This document shows positions 40,301 to 54,739 of a DNA stretch of 64,000 nucleotides, piece by piece. The stretch is from Dipetalonema caudispina. Its lineage: Eukaryota; Nematoda; Chromadorea; Rhabditida; Onchocercidae. Made by a program: the position numbers and the translations under genes. The notes below the pieces were generated by a model, which had not been told where the DNA came from, made no database searches, and saw only the letters and a program-made list of their open reading frames with translations. Position 1 is the first letter of the stretch; every line of letters starts with the position of its first letter. The DNA lies in the NCBI GenBank assembly GCA_013365325.1, contig JABVXV010000108.1:121958-185957 (forward strand), read 5' to 3'.

Positions 40301-43300
40301 GTGGAAAGTATGAGGTATGTCTTTTGCTTTTCCCGGAAACCTAATTTGTTCCTCTGTTATTATCACTCTCTCTCTGGGAAATTTTACAAAAGTTTATATA
40401 ATTCCTCTGTAGATTATTGTTTATACATCCTCACCAATAAGTTCTGGTAATGGTTATCCGTTTGTCGAAAATCACAACAGTCTGTTTATTTCTTCCTTCG
40501 AAAAGAAAGGTTTGCTTTTCTGTATTCTGTTATCAGATGTCAAGAGTTGGCGGAATAATACTGATAATACTTTCGTTGTTATTATATCTTTTATTTGGTT
40601 CGATCGCACTTGTGTTGCTCCTGATCAAACATTAAATTGGGAAGAACTCCGGTTTCCTGTAGATTCTGATGATATTTATTTGGTGATGAAAAATTCTTTT
40701 GCATATTGGTTGATTTATCGCAGCAGTATTGGGCTGGAGCGATTGAATTTTCTCCGTATACACTCAGGTAAGTTAATTTAACACCAATTGCTCGATTGCA
40801 GTTGGAAAGGAGATACATGGAAATTCCGCCAACTGTGGATTAAAGCTGTAGAGTAATAGTAGTTTATCTCCAACCTTCATTAGTAGTCGGACATCAAATG
40901 CATTAAATGTATTAAGGTACACATTAGCTCTGAAGATTGTGAAAGAATTGGTAAGTGCATATACCATTGCGAGATCAGCAGCAAGAGGTATTTTCATGTC
41001 TTGATCGTATTGACGTTGTCTTTAAGTTTAGTATTCATTGTCGCTTGCGAATGCATTTTTTATTTAACTGAAACACTCCTTCATGTTTTAGTGCTTTAAA
41101 GATATATGGTTTGGTCGTTCATTTTGTGTGGATTTTATTGTGCCGCATTTGTGACTGCTGATTACTTAGTGAACAATGAAGGTAAGGATGAAAGTACCAT
41201 TCTGCGTATATTTTAGTTTACTGACTTGCAGGATCCTTTCTTGTGCTGCTTTGTAAACATTTTTGGGGATGGACCCATGACTTATTAAGCCTTGAACGGT
41301 TGGCGGTATCACGGAATCATGTTGAATGTCATTTTGAAACTATAGCATACTTGTGCTAGAAACTTTTTCTATTTTATTTAAAGAAAATCTTCGTATCATC
41401 TAAAAAAGTGTGGTTGTTACAACCTGTCGTTGTGAATTTGCGTATTCAACAGAAGAAGACGAAACGCGATACGACTTATTGGTTAAACTGTCTGAGATTA
41501 ATAACGATTTTTGGTTGGTCAGCCTTTGAATCCTAGGTAAATAGTACACATTTAGAAGCTTTTCCGGCATTCGAGACCGTTCAGTCGTTATTTTTAAAGA
41601 ATAAGGAGAATATATTTGCAATATTATCCGCAAGTGTTCTTTCATCCTTCCTATCATTTGTTTTCGAGCATTATTACAAATTTTGTTTGTAGTAGGCATG
41701 ATTTTCACATATTTTTCTTTATCGACAACTGTCTTTTGTGAATAACGATTTTTGTACTTTCTCCATTTTTTAAATAATTCTGTTATTGAGTTTGTTACCC
41801 GCAAAACTCAGATGTTCATGCTCTGTAAGCCACACTTATTTACTATTTCAAAATTACTCAGTATATGTGTTTTCAAATTATCATCGACTACTGTCATTCA
41901 TTTTTCTCTTCATGGCGTGATCAGCGGATGGATATACATGGACTCTGTACGATGTTTGTCGCTGATGATGAGTTACAAATGGTGAGTTAATGTATAGTTT
42001 ATACAACTGTCTTTACCCTTGTGACGGTGATGTAAAGGTAGCTGTAATTTTATCTTAGATGTGTTGTGTTATCCTTGTCTTCCTTTTTTGAGCCTGTTTT
42101 CCAATTCATACCATTTCCAATTTGCTTATATCATATTTGTTTGTTTTTCAAATTCTGCCAACTCTTGACAAAATACAGAAAGCAGATAAAGTGCTTGTTG
42201 CGGTTACGTTCCAGAATTGCCAATATGGATTAATTTGACATAATTATATAGTAAGCAGTGGTTTACTGAAGATTATTTGAGAGGAAGGAGAAGGTCAGTT
42301 GCTTGTTTATATTGTTCAGTTTCCAGAATTGTACCGAAAGGATGTGTGGTGCCTTTAAATTATTTACTTATTTGGGGTGGTGTAGGCATTACTGACGATG
42401 CTTACAGACGCTCAAATCGGACTTAGGTTCGTAAGAGCATATAACAGTGAGGTTGTTCAAAATATAATTGCCGTTCATAGGAATTCACTAGGCGTTGGAG
42501 CCAGTATTTGGATAACTGCTTATTTATAGATATGTTCCAATGCTTTTGGATCGAAGCTACGTAGATTTGAAAAATCAGGTGATAAAAGCGGAACGAAAGC
42601 TGTTGAATGCGCTTGGTTTTGTAGTGCACGTCAATCATCCACATAAACTTATATATGCATATCTTCATGCACTGGGCGCTACTGGCAACCACGAACTCAT
42701 GCAAAAAGCATGGTAAATATCAAAATTTTTTATTTTTTTAACACTCAAAAACAGACCTTGTGCTTTTGTGGATTATCTGACGTGATCAGCTTTAGATTTG
42801 TTTTTTCTCTTTTTTTTCTTTAAGATTAAAGAACGTTAAGAATTTATAATACGCAGAAAACTGACCCTAGTATGTTATAATAAGCAATTTCGATGCAAAG
42901 TTTTTAAAAGTTTGACTCGTTTCCATCTTTCCACCATACTGGTTTTTACTCTCACGCATTCTCAAACTTACCGGTTCATTTTTTTTTCTTCGTCTTGTGT
43001 CAACTTGTTAGTTTTAGGAGTTATATGAATGATGGATTACGTACAGATATATTTCTCAGGTATCGGCCGGAAACAATTGCATGCGCATGCATTCATCTTG
43101 CAGCAAGAACTATAACAGTAAGTATAGATTTGCTCCATACTCAGGGTATTTTTGTAATTTCAGCATAAAATTTTGACATTTCCAGGAACCCTTACCACTT
43201 CCACGCGAACCTTTTCCTTGGTTTGAAGCATTTGATGCAAGTGACAGGGATGTACAAACGATCTCAGTTTTGCTTCTGCAGGTCTATGCTCGGATACGGG

Positions 43301-44743
43301 TAAGTATTGGCTGTATTTGCAAACATTTTTGAAATTTTTTAAAATGTATTCCTTATTATTACAGTTAATTTCTCATCATTATTTGATAGTGTTGAAGGTT
43401 ACTGAAATCGTACAATTTCAGGCGCCAAACTGGACACGGTTGAATGATACATTGAACAAATTACGAATTGGTCTCAGCAATGCATTTGCAAAAGCTCATC
43501 AAGCGGAAAGCGTAGCAAATAAAGAAGTTGAACGAGCGAAAGCTATTTTGGAGAAAAGACGTCGCGAAATCGCTAGTAAAGCTGCTGAAATGGAGCGGCA
43601 GAATGGTGCTAGAAGTAAGACAAGAGAAGGTTGGTGTGGTATTACTAAGTTCTTTCAGTGTGGTTCATATCTTTAGGAATGTTGTGCTACACAGATTCTG
43701 GTCTTTTGAGGGCTGCTTTCTGCGCTGTCTCTGATCTTTAATATGTTTAGTTTAATTAAAGTTTTTTACATTCCTGAGTTGTGGCAATATTTTAGGAAGT
43801 GGGAAGGAAAAAGAAGTCCAGCGTGACAGGGAAAAAGAAAATGACCATTACAATGCTAAACAAACATCGTCTTCTGCTTCGCGTTCACGCTCAAGGTCAC
43901 CAATTGAGCCTAAAAAGTGAGTCATTTTTATTGAGAAAACTATTAGAAAATCTGGCATATTAAAGGAAGTCTAGACACTATTTATCAATTTTTAATTTCC
44001 AGATTTCGCTCCTCACCTGTCTATTATCACCATCGGGCTGAATCGGCGGAACGTGATCGGCCATCAAAGCGTAACCATCATCATTCAAGGCATCAGAGAG
44101 ATGAGAGGAGGCGAGCAAGAGAAGAACGGCGGGCGGAAAAAGACCGGCGTCATCGGACCAGAAGTAGAGATGGTCGACGCAAGGTTGTTGAGAAGGTCAG
44201 TTGATCTTATTTTCAGTGTGACTTATAGGAGATATTTACTTTTGAAAAGATTGTACTAAACAAATGTTTTAGTTTTTAAAAGCTACTTTTGATGCAATTT
44301 TCACCCCTCCTTATGCTTAGGTTAATTACATTTTTTCATTGAAATAATATAGATATGACAGAAAGTAAGTCGAGTTTTACGAAGGAAACGAGTTGAAAAA
44401 AGAAAAGGACCTCAAAATGCTAATTAGATACTATTCTTGTTTATTTTTATGAATTGCAGTAAACCGTTTTGACTGTGAGATATTGAAAACTTTAGTGAAA
44501 TTAATTTAAAGTATCATGAGATATTAGTCAGTGACCATCTTAGCATGATACTGATTTTTGAAAAAACAGTACAACTGTGTTATTTTTCTGAAATTTCATT
44601 TGTCTTTTCAATGAAATCCTTTAAATATTTTTTTTCAGGATAGAGTAAGCAATCAGCGAGAACGCGAAAAAGATGTTTATTTGGCTTTAGGCAAGAGAAG
44701 GCGAAGTAGTGAAAGCCCTTCGCCTGTTAAAGTGCGACGTTAG
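37398..44743 (+). CDS. cyl-1: Cyclin L (partner of CDK11, RS-domain splicing cyclin)
   Basis: Nuclear cyclin that pairs with CDK11 and links transcription to pre-mRNA splicing. Exons: 37398-37582, 37670-37790, 37866-38003, 38624-38748, 42530-42712, 43018-43117, 43186-43299, 43422-43614, 43796-43916, 44003-44195, 44639-44743. All phases agree: 525 residues, close to human cyclin L1 (526). Cyclin box signatures: [18 protein letters not shown] near 103-120, [47 protein letters not shown], and the second fold from [19 protein letters not shown] through [10 protein letters not shown]. The C-terminus is Arg/Ser/Glu-rich ([31 protein letters not shown]), the RS-like domain that targets nuclear speckles. 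Intron 4 is about 3.8 kb; the other introns are below 0.7 kb. TTATAG ends three bases before the ATG, consistent with trans-splicing. Confidence 0.95.
38749..42529 (+). other. 3.8-kb intron inside the cyclin L cyclin box
   Basis: Bounded by a GTAAGT donor after 38748 and a TTTATAG acceptor before 42530; both flanking exons are in phase. I found no nested gene I can support. Minus-strand frames at 40773-40997 and 41400-41804 are open but lack a recognisable domain, and the second does not begin with ATG in its full extent. The intron is T-rich in the sense direction. Confidence 0.7.
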
Positions 44744-44794
44744 GAAAGAATGAATGTACATAATTACGGGGATTGTCCTGTGTGATATCCATTG

Positions 44795-44800
44795 AATAAA
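44795..44800 (+). terminator. cyl-1 poly(A) signal AATAAA
   Basis: Canonical AATAAA 52 bases after the cyl-1 stop codon. It implies a 3' UTR of about 70 bases. Confidence 0.7.
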
Positions 44801-47800
44801 GAACCTCATTGTCTTCGTTTTCAGTTTTAGAGATTGAAGCAAAAACAGAAACAGATATGGCTCCAGGAATTTTAAAATTGTTTCAATTCAAATGAAATCG
44901 TTATAGTCAAGTTTCATTCCAATATCAAGATAAGTTTTAATTTTTCGGTATTTGTTCGCATGGGTTCCTATACGGTTACGTTTGTTTTTTACTGTGAACA
45001 TTAATTCCTTATCCTTAAGTTTAGGTATTATATGGTTCTCTGTCGAGCTATTCGCTTTTAAACCTTTTTTCTTGATGTTGGACTTGAGAAGGAATGTTTT
45101 TTTTTTTTTGAAATAAGAGAAAAGATTTTTTCAAGCATTCTTTTAACATGAAAGAGCAACTTGCTTTAGTTTCCGATAACTTTAAATTCTGAAAATCTTC
45201 CCTTCTCAGATTTAATCGTATTTGTTGCTCGTTTTGCTTGAATGGAACTGAAAATATGGAATTGTCTTTCGGGTAAATGACTGTATGTTTTCTTGTCTCT
45301 TTGTACATAATACATTGATTCTCAAGTGACTTTTCATTATTTGTTTCCATTATTGTTGTGCTCGTAAATTTCTCATGTCCATAAATTTAATTTTAATTTT
45401 TCCTAAGCATTACATCATTGCTTTGAAATTGCGTTTTTACGGATTCATGGTTCAAAGATAGTTTGGTAGATTGACTGGGAGACGTGAACATTATAGGATA
45501 AAGCATCTCAAAGCATTTATAAATGTATGGGGACGGAAGTTTGATGAAGTTTCTGCTGATTTCAGTTCAATAGATTAATTAGATGAGGCTCTCAGGAATT
45601 CGTATTTGGTTATATTTCCGGGTATTATTCAGTGCACAGGAGTATAAGTACTAAGTTTGGTGTAGGTAAAGATTCGGAAGTTCCGAGGTTTGATGGGTAT
45701 TCATGGAATAATCTGTGTATGGGCTTGGCAATCGCGGTTACCAAGACTGCATGTATGGAATTTGAAAAAACGATACCTTGAGTAATTCGGATATCTGGAA
45801 ATTAGATTACTGTTTATAAAATAACAAGGATTTGCCAGGATGAATGCTGAATAGACGAAGTTACGTAACCCTATATTGTTATAATTACAATTTGCAATAG
45901 TATCGCAGGGTTCAAGGTTCAAACCATCCAAGAATATGTCAGAAAAGTGTACCGCAAATTTTGAATAACCTTATATAGTTTTTGTGCGTTAGCGAAATAG
46001 CCAAAGGAGCAACTCTTGCAATAGCTGCCAAATTGTTGAAAGATTTGTGCAAAGATGATGCAGAATAAAACCTTATCACACGATCACCGAATAACGAATA
46101 GCCGCTACTACCCTAGTTTGATTTAAATTAATTGTTTGATTGAAATCATTTGTATAACGTTGAACAAAATACTACTTTCAAATAGTCCAGTGACAGCAGG
46201 CTGATCTACAACTGATTTCTTGAGGTTTTCATAGCTAGATTAAGGTATGGTTAGAAATAATCTGAACTTTGTCATTCATGGTACAAAGATCACTTGTTCC
46301 TCCTCAAAACATTTTCAGTGTCTCTAGTTCTGATCATAATTACGTAAGTAATATAACCAAAAGTATGCCGTATATTCAATATGTGTTTCTCCTAGGTGTA
46401 GTACTCTGATCTGTTCCTTGATTAAGTTGTCATAATATTTTTATTCGAAACATCCCTTCTTATTTGATGAAATTCAACGATCCAATTAGAAAAGTGAAAA
46501 AGTAAGTCAATAATAGATAGGGCTCTCAATTTCAATCACCTGATGCCCTCGTATTATGCAATCGATACTGAATTCACTTAGCTTCTTGCCAGTCTCGTCA
46601 TCCCAGACTCCGATTTGATATTCTTGCTATTGACATCAATTTTGTTATCATTGTTTCAGTTATCTTGTTCGATTCCGGCAACAGAAGTTAATTAACAATT
46701 ATTGTAATAGTCAGTCATATCGCATTATGATGAATTAACGTAGGGAATAAGAAATAGCTACAATTATTTCAAACTTTCTAATATATTTAATTTGATCAAG
46801 ATGTTCAAAGACGACCAGCATGCACCCAAAATGTTTTCCGGGACAATATTGCCATTACTAGCATTAGACTGCAAAATGATTAAATTAAGTGAACGCAACG
46901 ATTGAGATCAGTCTAAAATCAGTTCTAGCAAAATATGAAAGAGAAAAAATAACTGATTAAAAAGTGAAAAGATAAAATGGAATACCTGAAATTCGAATGA
47001 AACCATCATATATATAGACTTCCATTCTTCCGGTATTAGGTAACGTTGATGTATATCATTGAAGAAATCTCCCTGACTTTATTAGATTTGCAAAACTTGC
47101 GATGTGATACTATTAATTATGTCTATCTTCATTAAAAAATTTTCAAAAAATTCTCGAAATATTAGTGCCATTTGCTTATGTTTCATTTTCAGACAATTTT
47201 TGGAAACTACCTTTATTTTATTTGCTGATGGCTATTAGTTTATTAATAACCAAATAGATGATAAAATAAGATAATCAAATGTATGATAAAATACTGAATA
47301 GCCGGTGCCATGAATAGCTCATGGCAGTCACGCAATAAAAATATTTGATGAGAATGTTGAATTTTAAAAAGTAGCAAAAGAATAATGATTTCCGGTGAAT
47401 TGACTCGCTTCACGATATAATTGCTAAGAAAGAAGTATCGGTGTTTTGGTGGTATTCAGGTTGTTTATTTGCTTTGACATATAAATTTAATAGTAATATT
47501 TACAGTCGGTTGAAAATATAATGATAATTTTTCGAAACAAAAAAGAAAAAATTGATAAATTTAATGAAATCTGTAGTGAAACTGCCCTATTTGGTAGAGC
47601 ACCAAATATACCTGAAATATTCTCAGCAGATCATGATAATATCCATTAATATCGACACAAACATTTATTGGAATTGTAAACTTCAGTAATGATAGTTCAG
47701 TGTTCAATACTTGCTATAATTAAAATTTGCAAGTGAGAATAAATGCCTTGTAGCAATGATTTAAGAAATTTAAAGAAAACTCACCGATTCAACTTCCGAA

Positions 47801-48107
47801 TTGAATGGTTGTTCGGGAAGTTTTAAAAGGTATGTCGAAACTTTTATTCAAAACTTAGATCTTCAAATGATTCATAAGAATTTTGCAGTGCCGATATCAG
47901 GTGAAATGATCGCAGAATTTGCACCAAGCGTATTGCAGTTAGCGATTACTGATAATTCTGTGAGATTTTGTTTTTATTAGATGGAAGAACAGATAGAAAA
48001 GTCTAATGTCATACCGATCACTATAGATAATTGATCATGAAACAGAAGTTCTTTCTATCTGGAATAAGCTTTCTAGCAAAGTTTTCTAGCAACTCGTCCT
48101 TAAACAG

Positions 48108-48284
48108 ATTATGAATATATGGTATTTTCTGAATTCTTGCCCTTCTTAAAGCTAGCAGTGAAAATGCAAAATGATACATCCTCAACAAACGGCAATATTT
48201 TAATAAATTCTTTAAAATGGCAACAGTTTACAAATATCACAACAAGGGAAAAATTTCTTGACTTTGTCCCATTATGCATTGCAG
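48108..48284 (+). pseudogene. Possible orphan exon or gene relic
   Basis: After an AAACAG acceptor-like sequence (ending 48107), one frame stays open for about 59 codons and ends at GCAG|GTTAAT, a plausible donor. The residues look protein-like (for example EFLPFLKLAVKMQND and REKFLDFVPLCIAG). No in-phase partner exons were found on either side and the family is not recognised. A decayed gene fragment or a chance frame are both possible. Confidence 0.2.
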
Positions 48285-49696
48285 GTTAATCTAAAAACGG
48301 ATATGATGTGAAAATATTCTGATAACATTTTTGCATTGGAGCTCTTGGAGTCAGAAATTGCAAATTTTGACATCCTTATCTTCTCGCGACAAAAGCATAT
48401 CACATAAGTTCCATTTAAAGATAACTCAATTCCAATGAGTTCCTAATGTAGATAGTTATTTCGCTTAACGAATACATTTTCATCTCAACTTCAAGATCTT
48501 TATAATTTAAATTGTAATAATGACAGCAGTTTATGCAGCTATTCGATCTTGATATTGAATTGTGGATGCCCCGTCAATTCATGATAACTTTCCGGCTGCT
48601 GCTTCTTGTATATGATCGTCTTAAGTGCAATGTACATCTTCTAACATCCGGAAGAGATCCTCACTCCATAATAAAATGTAAATCAGGTTTATTATGGGAA
48701 GTTTTTTCAACAGGCCTTCTAAAAGTGAGTGTTTCGATAGTTCACAACTTCAGTAGACCTTGAAAATAGTTCCTGGCATATCCAAAAATGAATTTAAAAC
48801 GGTTCTTACCAAGCAAAAACCTTACATATTCTGGAACAAATCGCCTGTAAAATTTTTGATGAAATTTGAAGTAACAAGACATTAGCGTTAATTTCAGAAT
48901 TTACTTTCGTTGTTGAATACTAAGATATTCGTGGAGCAGCAGCCCAGCAATTTCTTAATGAAATAATGGAAACGAATTTCTCATCCCTGAAAGTTTTGCC
49001 ACTGCTACAAAGCCATTATTTTCTACGATACTGTTGAAATTATATTTAACCAACTCGTTTGTCTTACTTTACTTGAATTCAAATTATTGCATTTCGTATT
49101 AAGAGTAACTCCTTAAAGTCTGATATTATTGAATTCTGCAAATAATTCCCAAATTATCTAAATTTCGAACTCACAATTATCCTTTATAGTGTACACTGTT
49201 TGACGCTTTTAGAGCGTAATTTAATCAATTTCGTAACTCTTGAGCTCATTTTCTGCTTAATTCCTTCGAGTTCAGTGCATCTTTGCATATATAATCAAAT
49301 TTGCTATGCATTATATATAAAAACAGTTGTAATTTACCACACCGAAGATGGGGCTTAGAAAATCTGAACAAATTGAGAGCAATTACGAAAAAGATAGAAC
49401 ATCAACAAAGTATTATTGATAAAGTGGATCGTCATGGAATGATCAATCATTTCAGCACAATCGCAAGATCAACCCTAAATCCGCTATACAACTATGTCTA
49501 ATCCATTTTGAATTTGTTTCACAGCTAATTATTAACTAACAGCCATGCATGAAGCAACAGAAATTTCATCTTAATTGTCAGAAAATTTTGACCTCCAAAT
49601 ATTCACCAGATGATAAGTAGTAAAAGTGGTTTTTTTTTTAAAAGAAAAAAAGAAATATCTCTCATAATATAAGAAAAATCATAGGCAGTTGTACTT

Positions 49697-52600
49697 TCAT
49701 GGCTTCGGACGTTCTTTCGAAACAAATTTCACCTGCAAATAAAGTGTATTATGCATCAAGTTCTTCATATCTTTTTTAAATGTTGCTGATTAGCTATCCG
49801 AATCATTCTTGGCATAAAATCGGCATAAGATGTTACACAAAATATCTATGAAGTTTCTTGAAAAAGCACAGGCTGAACCAATAAAGCTGACTTGACGAAC
49901 ATTTTGAAAAAAGTGACATGATTCCATTTCTCAGGAAGCATAATTACCACTTCGAAATGAACAGGCTCTTATTTAAAAACAAATATTACAAAAGCTAGCG
50001 ATTTTACTAGCACAGACATAAAAAATGGCTGATATCAAAAATTATAATTTTTGTGATATAAAAAAAAAAATCATATACCAGCTCCCAGTCATCTTTCTAT
50101 TTGAGCTTTAAAATTTAACCTGTTGGTATGAGTTGTAGGAGTAATCAAAAAAGAGCTCCTCGCCAGCTACAATTGGCCTTCGCGCAAAGATACCTATACG
50201 GTGGTCTCCATTAACCATGAATACCTGGAAATTAATGTCACAGTTTATAATTTCCTACATAATTTGTTCAAAGCTTGAGAACCAATAACACTTCTTATTT
50301 TCTTCTAACAATCAGCTTGAACGACAATTTCCTCAAATAAAAAAAAAAAGAAGGAAAAAAACACTTACTTTTGCCATGCAATTCGGATCCTTTGAGTGAT
50401 TTGCAAATCGAATAACGTTGCCCTTTCTGGTGGCATCTACTACCATTTCATCATTTAAACCTAACGAAATTCAATGATATAATTGGGATTTCAAGCCTTT
50501 TCGGAACTCTTATAGATGTACTGAAATTCCACTAAACAAATCCAGGTTAATGAGTTATTTCTGCTGTCCAAATAATGCAAAAGTAACTACATATTGATCA
50601 GTTATTATATATACAATCAAAACGTACCAAAAAGATAACTGCATTTCAATTTATCGTATATTTTGCCTCTCCTTTCGCTCTCATCATGACTTATAACTTC
50701 ACCACAATATTCTGATATGAAGTCGTTTTTTTCAATATCCTCTTCTGCAAAACAACCCCAACCAGCAACCTGAAGCACTGTAACTTTTTATACACAAATG
50801 TTTACACAATGCAGTAGAAACGACATATTTCGAAACGATAATCTTGTAAAAATATCATAGAAAAAATGTTGAGTTACGCACCTGTGAAGGAGCAATAACT
50901 AATTTCTTCTGTAAACCACGCTGCATGGCTACATTTTTGCACGTCGCAACATTAGGATCATCCAAAACATCTATAAAAGTCTAGGTAAAATTGAAGACAA
51001 CTTCAGTATAAATCCAAGAAGCTGAAGATAGACTTACAGCAAGTTGAGAATTTTGGACAAGGTTAAAATTAGAAAATCGACATTTTTAATAAAAAATTTC
51101 AAATTACCACATTTGCATGATTTACAAACATCCGGATCACATTCCCAATTAGCGTAGAAGCACTGGCACTGCTTTGTTCGGCATAAACCTGGTGCACAAC
51201 GACAGCCAGGAAATCTGTATTTACATTGTTCACCACAGCGACAAAATCTAAACAGTCGTAATTTCGGATAATTAATGAAATAGGAATATTAATAATGAGA
51301 ATATTCAAATTTCGGCTAGCTTAAAGACATAATGCACTAACTTTGTACATAGATTATCGACGCTAACACAAGAACAATTGTTTTCCGCTGTACAAGGCCC
51401 ACTGTGAGAACATGGCTCATAAACGTGGGTATTCCCAACTTTCCCTTCCGTTTTTGCCCATTTAACAGCACGAAATGTACGATGCTGATCCTTCATATTT
51501 CTAAAAATGATTCTACTATAAGAAATTAGCAACAGTTATAACTTTTGAGTAAATGCTTTTGGTGGTCCACACAAGGCCAAAAGCTTACAGCAATCAAGGA
51601 GAGATTCATCCCAACAGCGAATCCAAATTTCTACAACCGAAACCTTAATGTTTCACATAAAGTTAGCTGGAAACACCAATAGTTGAAACAATATGAGAAT
51701 AGATGAAAAATGTAGAGCTAAACGTGATGAGCGAAGATTGACTGTTTACAAAAACATGCACTTACAACATGATTTAATTTTTTCAAGATGATCAAATGAC
51801 ATTTGCTGAGAGTAGTACTAATATAACAAACACAATCAGAATTATTCAGTCAATATTTCAATGGAACTTGCTGGTTATAATTATTAAACTAATCATAATT
51901 GTTCACGAAACATATGAAACATATGTATTAATCTCCCACACCATCATTTGTGTGATCGCACTGTTTTCTGCCGCATTATTCTCTATGTTGGAGATGTATT
52001 ATGCCCTTAGCTTTATATTCAATGATATTCTTATACCATCTGGGCTTCATTCTTCAAACGCAGTGTCGAAGGCGCTAGTTGGAAAAACAAGAAAAAAAAG
52101 AACTAAGCACTTGCCAGAAAACTAAAATGATTCAATACAAATCTTAGAAGCAGAATAATCAAATAAAAAAAAAATTACTTCTTCTTTTTTGGAGGTGAAT
52201 TTGGTGAAACGTCGGCTCTCGGTGATATAGGTGCTGTCCGAAAAGAATATGCGTACAACTGTAATATAAAACAGTCTGCACTGGAAAAACCTTATGGCTT
52301 TGCATGAGTTATATTCTGCATAGTTCAAGACTAAAACTACCTCTCGGCAAGATTTCGGTGGTGCATTTTCTACAACCAAATTTAGAACTTCAGCTAATTT
52401 ACAGAAATCATTTTTGTAAGTACGCCGTAAAGCAATGAACATTGATTCTTGTTGTGCTGTCCAGTTAATGTCCTCTGTCTTTATATTTAATATGGCATTT
52501 ATTGTTTTCGCATCTGGTGGAGAAGCGCAACGACGTTTTGCTTCCTCCTACAAGCATAAATTCTTTCAAAGTGGATAAATCTTGCATATAATCAAAAATT

Positions 52601-54682
52601 TAGTTTTAAGTTATTAAAATAAAGAAATTTCAAGCGATTCACCGAAATCATAAACAAAAACACTTTCGTCCAATCTTCCCCAACCTAAATCGAATCATCC
52701 AGCTAATATGAAAGTTCCATACAAATAATTAAAAGGATTTGGCATAAAAGCGAATTCAAAAGTTATCCATCATTGTATTCCGAACAATTAAAAACCTACC
52801 ATTTCCTTGGTTAAATGTCTGAAACACTGAGGTCCACATGGTTCAACGCTTGTTACTCCACGACGTCGCCGAACTTCCATCTCTGTTGCATTGACGCCTA
52901 AGGCTCATCTTTCTAATGATACAATCGATATCACAAAACATTTGAAAATTTCGTAAAGAGAAACAATAGACCAAAATCAGCAATAAAATAAAGGTTTTGG
53001 AAATCCATGAAAATAAAAACGAGAGTTTCACCAAATTTTTTCCAAAAAGAGAATAGTGCAGATATAACTCCGGCAAGGTATACAAATATAGAGTTTGTTC
53101 GCTGCTGTTACCAATGAACTACAAAAATGAACCATGAATAAGGCAGTCGTAAGTGAGACAACGATTACACAGAAGAAGCTGGAATGAATGAAGTGCTTTT
53201 GTATCCAGGAATTCTGACTGATTGCTGTCTTCGGTGAATAAATCTGACGGGCCAAAGCGTCGTTTTAGATCTTCGAATCTAAGGAAACGAAATATATGTG
53301 CGATATAGAGAGAGGAGAAATCCATAACAGAACGTCTGATAGTTTGAAAGCATTAAAAACCAAAAAGATTTCAAATCTGTTGAAAATTCATGTATGAGAT
53401 TAAAAACATACAGGAATGGAAGTTGCTGAACTGAAGCTTTGTTCGGAAACTGCTCATAAACCGCTCTATATATCACCTGATCAGCTGAAACTTCAAACTT
53501 ATATATAAATCCATATTAATATATTAAAACGATTACGAAATGAAATAAAGATTAGCTTCCTATTCCTTTCATAAGCGTTTCATCTACTTTCGAAATCTTA
53601 AGGCCAAAAAGAAAAAACAACGACGTATACAGTGGTAGGGTCAAATTTTAAACTGTAACATTTTACATCAAATAAGGGTACTATCACTAAAGAGACAATC
53701 CATTTAAAAGCAACCCTTTTCAAACGCACCAATATCTGAATACTTGTCGAACAGTTTTTTTAAAACTTGATAGAGTATGTGGTCGTTGATGAATGAACCA
53801 CACCCAACTTTGGTGCCATGTATACCCTTTAATAACATGTCATCAGCAAAACAAATTACTAATAACAGCTGTCTAAAAAAAAATCTCAACAAGCACTCAT
53901 ATCTTTAATATACTGACTTCCTGGAAAGTCTTCAACAGTTCTTCGCCAAAACCAATATCATCATCTTCGTGGTCACCCAAGAAAGGAATGTGTGAAAGCG
54001 TACGCTCATCCTCACACTTAAACATGAGAACGATTATGATAAGAATCAAATTCTAATTTCAATATCGACTTCAAAAAAGACAAATTTAATGTTTTCGTAT
54101 TTGAACAAGTTTAAATTAAATTTGAATACATTAGAAGCTGGGATCAATGACAAAGATTTCGTCTCCACAAAACAAAACTAAGAAAATTTAAGAAAAAAGA
54201 ACCAGGATATTGCATTCGGTGAGTGTCCAGTACTGCATTCGCGGTGTGCTCATAACAGCTTCAATACATTTTGAAGGACATTTCTGTAGGACTGCATTCA
54301 TTGCTGATCGTAACGTGAAATATGTTGGTTGTTCCGGCATTGGTTTGAGATTTAAAGGTTTCACCCTGCTTGCTGTCTGCAAAAAATTTACACACGTATG
54401 AATCTAATACAACTTTCCTCATTTCATCATTCTCAGGGTTTGCAATTAACTGCGTTGCAGCATCTTATCAGCATGTTATTAGCTATAAGAAAATAAATCT
54501 TGTTGCACTTCCGTACTTTCAGATTATTGCAATTCATGCACCGAGAATAAAAATGCAGATAAGATAATTAAGAAATTAATGAAATATATTTGATTGTCCA
54601 CTAACACCGTATCGTTTTTATGAATAAACTGCTTATCATAAGCTATCTGCTATCATCCTTCCCACTCTCTATTATGCTCTAT

Positions 54683-54739
<57 letters not shown>

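Larger units (their letters stand above)
44744..49696. other. Intergenic region between convergent cyl-1 and mes-2
   Basis: About 5 kb. The cyl-1 poly(A) signal is at 44795-44800. The rest shows only chance-like open frames (45048-45350 minus, 45701-45931 minus, 48533-48763 plus, 49301-49501 plus), except one stretch at 48108-48284 that resembles an isolated exon. Confidence 0.5.

Noticed and set aside
41400..41804. Longest open frame (134 codons, minus strand) in the cyclin L intron
   Set aside because: It opens at TTG, the first ATG is well inside, there is no recognisable domain and no partner exons. About one such chance frame is not surprising in 64 kb of AT-rich DNA.
45900..45935. tRNA-like GGTTCAAACC box
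   Set aside because: The bases around it cannot form a T-arm stem and no acceptor or anticodon arms could be found upstream.
51541..51640. Extra mes-2 exon reading [14 protein letters not shown] on the minus strand
   Set aside because: It has splice-like ends, but the flanking exons 52179-52258 and 51342-51500 join directly in phase across the KKKK/NMKDQH region as in EZH2.
51796..52125. 109-codon plus-strand frame with hydrophobic segments, antisense to a mes-2 intron
   Set aside because: It begins with ATG and looks membrane-like, but AT-rich DNA readily encodes Ile/Leu/Phe-rich frames. No family resemblance or regulatory signal was seen.
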